From positions 86,398,740-86,462,739 of the forward strand of contig NC_089491.1 in the NCBI RefSeq assembly GCF_036850765.1: a stretch of DNA of 64,000 nt, given 5' to 3'. Below, piece by piece: positions 57,801 to 64,000 of this stretch (position 1 is its first letter; the number at the start of each line of letters is the position of its first letter). The stretch is from Saccopteryx bilineata (taxonomy: Eukaryota; Chordata; Mammalia; Chiroptera; Emballonuridae). The position numbers and the translations under genes are program-made. A model generated the notes under the pieces. The model was not told where the DNA came from, did no database searches, and saw only the letters and a program-made list of their open reading frames with translations.

Positions 57801-58687
57801 CCTCTCAGGACTGCTTTTGCTGTGTCCCATAAATTTTGAGTTGATGTATGCTCATTATCGTTTGTTTCTAGGATTTTTTTAATTTCTTCTTTGATCTCAA
57901 TGTTAACCCATTCATTGTTTAATAACATGCTATTTAGTTTCCAAGTGTTTGAATGTTTTTCAATTTTTCTATTGTGGTTGATTTCTAGTTTAATGCCATT
58001 GTGATCAGAGAAAGTGTTCGATATTATTTCAATCTTCTTAAATTTGTTGAGCCCGCTTTTGTGCCCTAACATGTGGTCTATTCTAGAGAATGTCCCATGA
58101 GCGCTTGAAAAGAATGTATATTCTGCTCTTTTAGGGTGAAAGGTTCTGAAGATATCTATTAAATCGAGTTCATCTAATATGTCCTTTAAGTCTGCTGTTT
58201 CTTTGTTAATTTTCTTTCTTGAGGACCTATCTAATGATGTTAATGGGGTATTGAAATCTCCTACTATTATAGTATTGCTGTTGATCTCGCCCTTTAAGTC
58301 TATCAAAGTCTGCTTTATATATTTAGGTGCTCCTATATTAGGTGCGTAGATATTTATAATGGTTATATCTTCCTTTTGTATTGCTCCCTTTATCATTATG
58401 TAGTGACCTTCTTTATCTCTAACTATGGTCTTTGTTCTAAAGTCCATTTTGTCTGATATAAGTATTGCTACCCCAGCTTTTTTTTCATTTCCATTTGCGT
58501 GAAGTATTTTTTTCCATCCTTTTATCTTCAGTCTGTGTGCATCTTTTAATTTAAGGTGTGTCTCTTGTAGACAGCATATGTATGGGTCCTGTTTTCTTAT
58601 CCACGCAGCTACCCTATGTCTCTTGATCGGATCATTTAATCCATTAACATTTAAGGTTATTACTGATATGTAATTGTTTATTGCCAT
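54866..58687 (-). CDS. L1-B ORF2 protein: endonuclease / reverse transcriptase, intact frame
   Basis: 1273 codons, against 1275 in human L1 ORF2p. ORF2p nicks target DNA and copies L1 (and SINE) RNA there. Endonuclease residues are all present one position earlier than in human: N13, E42 (QETH), D144 and N146 (GDFNTPL), D204 (SRIDH), D228-H229 (SDHN). The reverse transcriptase has [16 protein letters not shown] and the catalytic F-A-D-D at residues 699-702. The C-terminal Cys motif is C1128, C1132, H1140, C1145 (CX3CX7HX4C). The start follows ORF1 and overlaps the shifted ORF1 frame by 10 bases. No stop or frameshift is seen. Missense damage cannot be excluded by eye. Confidence 0.95.
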   Translation of the reverse strand: MAINNYISVITLNVNGLNDPIKRHRVAAWIRKQDPYICCLQETHLKLKDAHRLKIKGWKKILHANGNEKKAGVAILISDKMDFRTKTIVRDKEGHYIMIKGAIQKEDITIINIYAPNIGAPKYIKQTLIDLKGEINSNTIIVGDFNTPLTSLDRSSRKKINKETADLKDILDELDLIDIFRTFHPKRAEYTFFSSAHGTFSRIDHMLGHKSGLNKFKKIEIISNTFSDHNGIKLEINHNRKIEKHSNTWKLNSMLLNNEWVNIEIKEEIKKILETNDNEHTSTQNLWDTAKAVLRGKFIALQAYLKKLEKAQINNLTLHLKELEKEQQVKPRAGRRKEIIKIRAEISDIEAKETIQRINETRSWFFEKVNKIDEPLTRLTKKKRERTQINKIRNESGEITTDTTEIQNIVRKYYEELYAKKLDNLDEMDKFLESYNLPKINLEESENLNRPITTNEIETAIKKLPKKKSPGPDGFTSEFYQIFKEELTPILLKLFQKIQEEGRLPNSFYEASIILIPKPGKDNTKKENYRPISLMNLDAKILNKILANRIQQYMEKIIHHDQVGFILGRQGWYNIRKSINVIHHINKRREKNHMIISIDAEKAFDKVQHPFMIKTLSKVGIQGTYLNMIKAIYDKPTANIILNGQKLKAIPLRSGTRQGCPLSPLLFNIVLEVLATAIRQEKEIKGIQIGKEEVKLSLFADDMILYIENPKVSVKKLLDLIKEFGKVAGYKINTQKSEAFLYTNNELSEREIRESIPFTIATKKIKYLGINLTKEIKDLYSENYKTLIKEIREDTNKWRHIPCSGLGRINIIKMSILPKAIYKFNAIPMKIPMTYFKDIEHIFQKFIWNQKRTRIASAILKRKKKAGGITLPDIKLYYKAIVLKTAWYWHKNRHIDQWNRTENSEINPQLYGQLIFDKGGKTIQWSKDSLFNKWCWENWTATCKKMKLDHQLTPLTKINSKWIKDLNVSHETISILEENIGSKLSDISRSNIFADLSPQASEIKDRINKWDFIKLKSFCTAKDNKNRIKRQTTQWENIFDIASDKGLITKIYKELVKLNTRKTNNPIQKWAKEMNRHFSKEDTQMANRHMKKCSTSLMIGEMQIKTTMRYHLTPVRMALINKTTQNKCWRGCGEKGTLLHCWWECRLVQPLWKTVWRYLKKLKIELPFDPAIPLLGIYPKNTIALFEKKKCTPMFMAALFTIAKIWKQPKCPSEDEWIKKLWYIYTMEYYSAIRNDDIGSFTTTWMGLDNIILSERSKSEKTKNYMFPHIGGT

Positions 58688-59703
58688 TTTTTTTCTTTAA
58701 AACTGTTTTTCTCTTTTGCTATATTCTTTTTTTCCTTTGATCTGTTTACAACAGGTCCCTTAGCATTTCTTGCAGCCTTGGTTTGGTTGTAGTGAAATCC
58801 TTTAGTTTTTTTTTGGTCTGTAAAGCTTTTAATTTCTCCTTCAATTTTAAACGATAGCCTTGCTGGATAAAGTAGTCTTGGTTGTAGGTTCTTGTTCTGC
58901 ATTACTTTGAATATTTCTTGCCATTCCCTTCTGGCCTCAAGTGTTTCTGTTGAGAAGTCAGAAGTCATCCTTATGGGGGCTCCTTTGTAGGTGATTGTCT
59001 TTTTTTCTCTAGCAGCTTTTAATATTTTCTCTTTATCACTTAGCTTTGGTAATTTAATTATGATGTGTCTTGGTGTTGGTTTCTTTGGATTTCTCCTTAA
59101 TGGAGTTCTCTGTGCTTCCTGAACATGTGAAATATTTTCCTGCCTTAATTGGGGGAAGTTTTCCGCTATAATATGTTTGAACAAAGTCTCTATCCCTTGT
59201 TCTTTCTCTTCTTCTTCAGGAACCCCTATGATGAGGATGTTATTTCTCTTCATGTTGTCACAGAGCTCTCTTAGAGTTTCCTCAGACTTTTTGAGTCTCT
59301 TTTCTTTTTTCTGCTCTGCTTCCATGCCTTTATTTATTGTGTCCTCTAACTCACTGATTCGATTCTCTGCTTCATCCATCCTGCTTTTAATTCCTTCCAT
59401 TGTATTCTTTATTTCAGATATTGTATTTGTCATTTCTGTCTGATTCTTTTTTATTATTTCAATGTCCTTTTTTATATTTGTTATCTCTTTATTTAGGTTT
59501 TTGTAATGGCCATCTATGGTGGTTCTAATATCTTTGAGCATCCTAACAATCGTTATTTTAAACTCTGCATCTGGTAATTTGGTTATATCTGATTCACTTA
59601 GGTCCTTTTCTGGGGATTTCTCTTGGTTTATTTGTGTTGTATTTCTCTGCCTCCGCATTTTCTCTTCACGAGAGTGGCTGTGATCACGTGCTCGGGTGCA
59701 CAA
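58678..59703 (-). CDS. L1-B ORF1 protein, C-terminus altered by a frameshift
   Basis: 341 codons from the first ATG; M16 (59658, MRRQRN) is the more usual start, giving 326. Coiled coil about residues 55-150, RRM-like domain from about [17 protein letters not shown]-terminal domain with [48 protein letters not shown] and [10 protein letters not shown]. After D296-Q297 a run of nine A (58806-58814) puts the frame off by one. With eight A the frame would read a usual L1 ending and stop at 58748-58746, 58 bp before ORF2. As it stands, ~42 unrelated residues ([11 protein letters not shown]...KEKKWQ) replace the last helix. Function is therefore doubtful. Confidence 0.9.
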   Translation of the reverse strand: MCTRARDHSHSREEKMRRQRNTTQINQEKSPEKDLSESDITKLPDAEFKITIVRMLKDIRTTIDGHYKNLNKEITNIKKDIEIIKKNQTEMTNTISEIKNTMEGIKSRMDEAENRISELEDTINKGMEAEQKKEKRLKKSEETLRELCDNMKRNNILIIGVPEEEEKEQGIETLFKHIIAENFPQLRQENISHVQEAQRTPLRRNPKKPTPRHIIIKLPKLSDKEKILKAAREKKTITYKGAPIRMTSDFSTETLEARREWQEIFKVMQNKNLQPRLLYPARLSFKIEGEIKSFTDQKKTKGFHYNQTKAARNAKGPVVNRSKEKKNIAKEKNSFKEKKWQ

Positions 59704-60998
59704 GGGTTGGTGGCCTTGGCCTTTGCTCCGCCCCCATGTGTGATGTTATGCTTGGTCCTGAGGGCACTGGCGAGCACCTTTGCTCAGCTGCGGGTCTCCG
59801 CCTGTTTCCGAGCTTTCGCCCTGCCTTTGCAGGATGATCCCACTCAAGGAACAGCTGCTAGCCTTGGCTCTACCACCAGGAAAGGCTGCGTGCCCAAGCT
59901 CAGCTTCGTAGCGGAACTCCGCCTCTTCTGGGCTTTTGGCTCCACCCCCGCGGGAGGAGCCTGCTACCAAGTCAGACCGCAAGCCTGGGTTGCACAGGCG
60001 GGGCAGGGATGTGCTCCTCTGCCCTTGCTCCGGGGTTGGTTTCTACCCTTTCTGGGTTTCCCGCCCTTCTCCCGGAGGCTGGATTACAGGCTGCCGGCAG
60101 CTGAGCTTAGCCGCTTTTGCACGCCCCCTTCTCCCTAGCCGGGCAAGATTGAGCTCACACCTGAGCCCACTGGTGGCCAGCCGGCTTCCACCCCTGCCAG
60201 CAGAACCGCACTTTTGTCTCCCGCTGCTGCCCGCTCTCCGGTGCGCCCTCAGCCGTGTGGGTGGGGGCGTTGCAGCTCGGACCCTAAGACTCACTACCGT
60301 AGACCCGAAAGCTCCCTCCTTCTATGCGACTCTGCTCTGAATGCCGCGGGGGAGCTTGTTTGGCTGCTCTCCTGATTCCCTTTGCTGGTATTGCTGTTTC
60401 TGGGGGAAATATTCACTTCAGCTTTGGGGAGTGACTCATCCCAGGGGTTAGAGTGGTTATCTCCCAAAAATGTTTTTCCCTATGCCTCCTAGATTGCACT
60501 CTCTTCCTGTTACTGTGGTTCTCTCCCCTCTCCCTCCGTCTCCAGGAGCCCCGGGTGAGTGTTTGTGAGAGAGATGTTCTGCGTGGTCCCTTTAAGAAGG
60601 ATCCTGGGTCTGAGAAATCAGACTCTCTCACAAACAGTATCCTGACTTGTTTCCAGCTAAATACTGTCCTTATGCTTCTTCTGGGCTCTGGGGCTGCAGG
60701 CTGGGGCTTTGTTCCTGGGGCTCAGGGCCCTTTCCCCTCTGCTAAACTCACTTCCCGCCACGCGAGTCTCTCCCTGCTGCCGTTCGCTCCGAGAAGCTGG
60801 GCAGCCCTCTCTGCGTTTCCGCTTTTCCTACCAGTCTCTGGGTGGCTTCTTCAGCGTTCCTGGGTTGAAGAGTCCTTTTAGTTTAGTCCAAAGTTGGTTT
60901 TTCCAGTTGATAGTTCATAAAATTAGTTTGTAATCCACATTGGTTCTGGGAGGTAGATGCTGGTACGTTCGCCTACTCCAGCGCCATCTTGTCTCTCC
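59704..60998 (-). promoter_or_regulatory. L1-B 5' UTR / internal promoter
   Basis: 1.3 kb, GC-rich with many CpG sites (59.7-60.9 kb), unrelated by eye to the L1-A 5' UTR. It carries a YY1-type core at the 5' end. Plus-strand open frames here are complements of CpG-rich DNA, not genes. Confidence 0.8.
60982..60991 (-). promoter_or_regulatory. YY1-like site (CAAGATGGCG) at the L1-B 5' end
   Basis: Bases +8 to +17 of the element on the coding strand. Human L1 has a YY1 site at nearly the same place that sets the transcription start. L1-A instead has a CRE at its 5' end. Confidence 0.65.
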
Positions 60999-61016
60999 TC
61001 AGCTATTACACTTCTT

Positions 61017-62210
61017 AAAGAGTAATCAGATCATTTCTCTCTTGCAGCCCAATTCCCTGCTCAGTTCTTCCCCTAGAATGGCACTGGACAGACAGTTTCC
61101 CTGGAAGAAAGCATCTTTCTATTAGATAGGGTTGCTGACAGCACTTTGGGGGAAGCTGGGCATCTTTAAAGTTTCAGTCTCTTTTCAATCTTTCTTGGCT
61201 TCCCCTGTTCATTGGCTGTTAAAAATCTGAAAGGCACTCAGCAAAATCAACTTGCAATTTAAAATACTTGTCTGTTTTCAAGTCAACTTTGTTTAATAAG
61301 AATGTAAATACAGTTTGTCATTTAGAAATTTAAATTCATATGTTACAAATAATCCTAGAGTAACCCCGGGATTTCTGGAGTGCTTAGAGAATGAGGTAGG
61401 GAGTGGTGCATAGAATATACTAGCAATGCATTCTTGAAGGTAGTGCCACTTTTAATTAAAAGCATTATGCAAGTGAGTAAACCTCAGAAACTACTAAATA
61501 AGCTTTCTGCTTTATACCAGTATGCATCGTGGGATCTCAAAAGCATTACCCCTATCTTGAAGTTTTTCTTTCTACTTAAGTTATCATAAGAACAGTATAA
61601 AAGGACATAGTAACAAATTGTTAAACCAAGTCCAGTAATGTCAGGCAGAAACTTCAGGAAAAAATGAGAGAAGGAGGTATAGGTAGTGTTTAGGATGCAA
61701 GAAGGCTAAGAGTCTAGAGAGAGGTTGAACAATTGTTAAACTATTTCAAAGAGATTAACCTGGATTGATAAAAGGCGAAAGTTATTCCTAAAGTGTTTAA
61801 TTTCACTAATCCATTCAATTATGATCTCAAGAGCATTTATGTTCCTCATTTATGTATCTTTTGCCCTAGGTGCATAATGTCCTGGATGCTAAGGAAAAAG
61901 CACAATGAGGAAATATAATTAACCTCCTACCTCCAAGGCTCCTGTAATCTTGTGGAGGAGAGAGATAAATAGATGGATACATAGCTCCTCAACCCAAAAA
62001 TTATCATTTGCACTGACTGAAGAAGTAGAAGATTGAGGTGGAGAATTATTGAAGAGATGATTTTAGGGAGAGATTTGAAGTAGTGAGTCAATGGAAGTGA
62101 TTTGTGGAGAAGAGAAAGCTGATAGATCAGAGACAAAAACATAGGTCATTAGCAAAAACATAGCTATGTGGAGGGTAAAACATATCCTGAAAATGGTGTA
62201 TGGTCTAAGG
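61017..62210. other. Unique-looking sequence
   Basis: Right flank of the composite insertion. No gene or nameable repeat. Confidence 0.45.
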
Positions 62211-62422
62211 CAGTGATTGGCAAACTCATTAGTCAACAGAGCCAAATATCAACAGTACAATGATTGAAATTTCTTTTGAGAGCCAAATTTTTTAAACTTA
62301 AACTATATAGGTAGTTACATTCTTTTTCAAGGTAGCACCTGCACGTGGTATATTGTGGAAGAGCCACACTCAAAGGGCCAAAGAGCTGCATGTGGCTCGC
62401 AAATCACAATTTGCCAACCCGG
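62211..62422 (+). mobile_element. Short hAT-like MITE
   Basis: The left end CAGTGATTGGCAAACTC and right end 'cacaatttgccaaccc' are imperfect inverted repeats. The interior has paired 'gagccaaat' and 'aagagccacactc' blocks, as in hAT MITEs with repeated 'gagcc' motifs. I could not find a clean 8-bp duplication; the right end is altered. Confidence 0.65.
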
Positions 62423-63302
62423 GGAAGGCCACAGACATATTGTGTGCACAGGAATTTGGTAAAAGAGGGAATAAATGCAAGTTGGGTTCTGATTTTGGAG
62501 GTTTTATTACATTACTTTTTTTTCTGTTGGTAATTATAAGGCAACAAAGATCTCTAAAATAATAAGTACATTTATTAACGTCTCAACTACAGAAATAAAT
62601 GTGGTTATATTGTGCATGGTATATCAAACAGCAAAGAGATGAGAATAAAATCCAATGAAGTGCAATGGCTATTGCAGTAATGTAAGAGGGAACCAATGAA
62701 AAGGGAATGGAAAGGAAATGGTCCATCAGAGCAATCTCTCCTCAGACTTGCCAAACATCAAATTTTATTGGAGTGATTATCACATGTGTATCTTTCCATA
62801 CATCTGTCATCGGATCTAGAAATTGTATGTTATTGGTCTGAAATGGAGCTTGGGAATTTGTTTAATAAATATTTCAGATAATTATCCCCAAGGTAATATA
62901 GAGTAAACTAAAGTAAAGTTTTCCTTATGAGGAAACTCATAGATAGGAGTTACAGGGGTATGTCAAGGGGCATGCAGATCAGAAACACCATATTAAAAAC
63001 ATGTTGCATAATGAAACCAACAGGTCAAGTGGGTTGGATGTTGAGTGAGGTTATTCAGCTGCTTGTAAAATTGGATGTTTAGAGTAGGAAAGCTGGCAAA
63101 GAAGCAAGCAGGCACACAGGTCTTGATATTTAACTTGAGAAATTACAAAGTACCCCCAAATGGCTGACCTTTTGGCATCATTTCTTTGTAATTTAGAAGC
63201 TATATATGATAGTAACTTTTTTTTAACCATGTAGAGTTTATAACAAAAAGAATAAAATCAGTGTTATTAAGACAAATGGTCATTTTAGTATGTTTTATCC
63301 AT
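62423..63302. other. Unique-looking sequence
   Basis: No supported gene or repeat. Confidence 0.4.
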
Positions 63303-63625
63303 TATTTATTTATTTATTTTGTGAGAGAGAGGGACAGATAGGGCAGATAAACAGGAAGGGAGAGAGATGAGAAGCATCAATTCTTTGTTGTGGCACCTTA
63401 GTTGTTCATTGATTGTTTTCTCATATGTGCCTTGATCAGGGGGCTATAGCAGACTGAATGACCTCTTGCTCAAGCCAGCAACCTTAGGTTCAAGCGTGTG
63501 ATTGAGTCTTGCTCAAACCCTATGAACTCGCGCTCATGCTGGTGATCTCAGGGTTTCTTTTCAAACCTGGGTCCTCTGCATCCTAATCTGATGCTCTATT
63601 CACTGCACCACTGCCTGGTCAGGCA
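63303..63625 (-). mobile_element. Old tRNA-derived SINE, minus strand
   Basis: The (TTTA)n tail at 63303-63319 and 'ccactgcctggtcaggc' at the right show a minus-strand SINE. The middle ('gctcaagccagcaacctta', 'cttgctcaaaccctatgaactcg') is a longer body unlike VES and probably an older chiropteran or laurasiatherian family. Confidence 0.75.
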
Positions 63626-63898
63626 AGTTCCCCCATTTATGATGGCTTTTTTTATGTTAAAGTTACAAATAGAGAACATAAACATTTCTGTTTCCTACAA
63701 CAAAGGTTAGTGAAAAATCCAGATTTAACATTTATATGCCATTTTCTTCTTTTTTTGCTGGAAAAGTTTCACATTTAAAAGTAAATAAGACTCAGTATGA
63801 CACAAATATTTGCTGTTTTTCTTTGCCTTAAAGGCAGGTTTCCTCTGACTTAGCAAGATATGCAGAGAGTTGGCTTTTATTAAATTTAGGGTTATCTC

Positions 63899-64000
63899 AG
63901 CCCTGGCCGGTTGGCTTAGTGGTAGAGCATCTGCTCAGTGTATAAAAGTCCAGGGTTCGATTCTCAGCCAGGGCACACAGAAGTGCCTATTTGTTTCTCC
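63899..64000 (+). mobile_element. VES SINE, cut by the window end
   Basis: Head 'gccctggccggttggcttagtgg', B box 'agggttcgattctcagcc', start of the CT-rich block; the rest lies beyond the window. Confidence 0.9.

Larger units (their letters stand above)
52097..60998 (-). mobile_element. 8.9-kb composite insertion: L1-B, ERV-derived part, second L1 3' end
   Basis: The 18-bp sequence TCAGCTATTACACTTCTT occurs at 52079-52096 and 60999-61016. A poly(T) run follows the left copy, and the right copy abuts the L1 5' end. Everything between therefore entered as, or grew within, one L1-mediated insertion on the minus strand. In sense order: L1-B 5' UTR, ORF1, ORF2 and partial 3' UTR (60998-54776); class I ERV gag/pro-like DNA with a SINE inside (54775-53389); X and Y segments (53388 to about 52823); a truncated L1 3' end (about 52822-52379); an unassigned segment (52380-52111); poly(A). 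Confidence 0.85.
54776..60998 (-). mobile_element. Full-length LINE-1 (L1-B) with open ORF2
   Basis: 6.2 kb from an intact 5' end (GAGGAGAGACAAGATGGCGC in sense) to a point inside the 3' UTR (54776). There is no poly(A) at that point: sequence passes directly from '...ggggcacaaag' into ERV-like DNA. ORF2 is uninterrupted; ORF1 is shifted near its end. The 3' UTR and the last ~45 ORF2 codons look like lineage A, while the rest is closer to the 6.6-8.5 kb copy, so the element is a mosaic. Confidence 0.93.

Noticed and set aside
59623..60881. Plus-strand frames up to 171 codons over the L1-B 5' UTR
   Set aside because: They are antisense to a CpG-rich L1 5' UTR with no protein resemblance. L1 antisense ORFs exist in primates, but nothing supports one here.

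Overview
The window is animal nuclear DNA, almost certainly a bat. The main evidence is about a dozen tRNA-headed SINEs of the chiropteran VES type (head starting GGCCCTGGCCGGTTGGCTCAG, GGTTCGATTCCCGGCC B box, C/T-rich middle, A-rich tail), together with bat-type LINE-1 lineages and a SPIN-like hAT element, a family known to have entered bats by horizontal transfer. The family of bat is uncertain; a yangochiropteran such as an emballonurid is my best guess. I found no convincing functional host gene, tRNA gene, rRNA gene or CRISPR array. The region is intergenic or deep intronic DNA built mainly from transposable elements.

Layout. 1-13.4 kb: AT-rich DNA with MIR remnants, SINEs, two 5'-inverted (twin-primed) L1 copies (about 2.84-4.66 and 6.585-8.54 kb), a truncated U6 copy, an ancient L1 endonuclease fragment carrying a solo class II LTR (10637-10957) and a SPIN-like element (11213-11426), and a decayed non-LINE coding relic on the minus strand (about 11.80-12.72 kb). 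13.4-25.7 kb: an old plus-strand L1 broken open by a hAT MITE, a TA-flanked 400-bp MITE and a complete 7.85-kb minus-strand L1 (here L1-A, 16255-24105, target-site duplication AGGATATGATTCT). L1-A has an open ORF1 but a broken ORF2. 25.7-41.4 kb: a GATA-class microsatellite, SINEs (one inside another, two in tandem), a 570-bp TTC/TCC tract grown from a SINE tail, an ancient L1, and a 1-kb retroposon that joins retrovirus-derived sequence to an L1 3' end (33969-34978). 41.4-48.7 kb: a different kind of DNA, richer in GC, with four copies of a roughly 0.4-1 kb unit in alternating orientation. Two of them form the ~1-kb arms of a palindrome around a 1.1-kb exon-like core.

52.1-61.0 kb: one large minus-strand insertion framed by an 18-bp target-site duplication (TCAGCTATTACACTTCTT). 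It begins with a second full-length L1 (L1-B) whose ORF2 is open for 1273 codons, runs with no poly(A) into class I endogenous-retrovirus gag/pro-like sequence, then into a second truncated L1 3' end, and finishes with an unassigned segment and poly(A). This L1-ERV-L1 chimera, its shorter relative at 34 kb and the palindromic module at 42-48.7 kb are the parts I would look at first. L1-A and L1-B show two distinct L1 lineages with different 5' promoters. L1 activity would also have moved the SINEs, whose A-tails and target-site duplications are visible.

All family names come from recognising sequence by eye. No alignment or database search was run.
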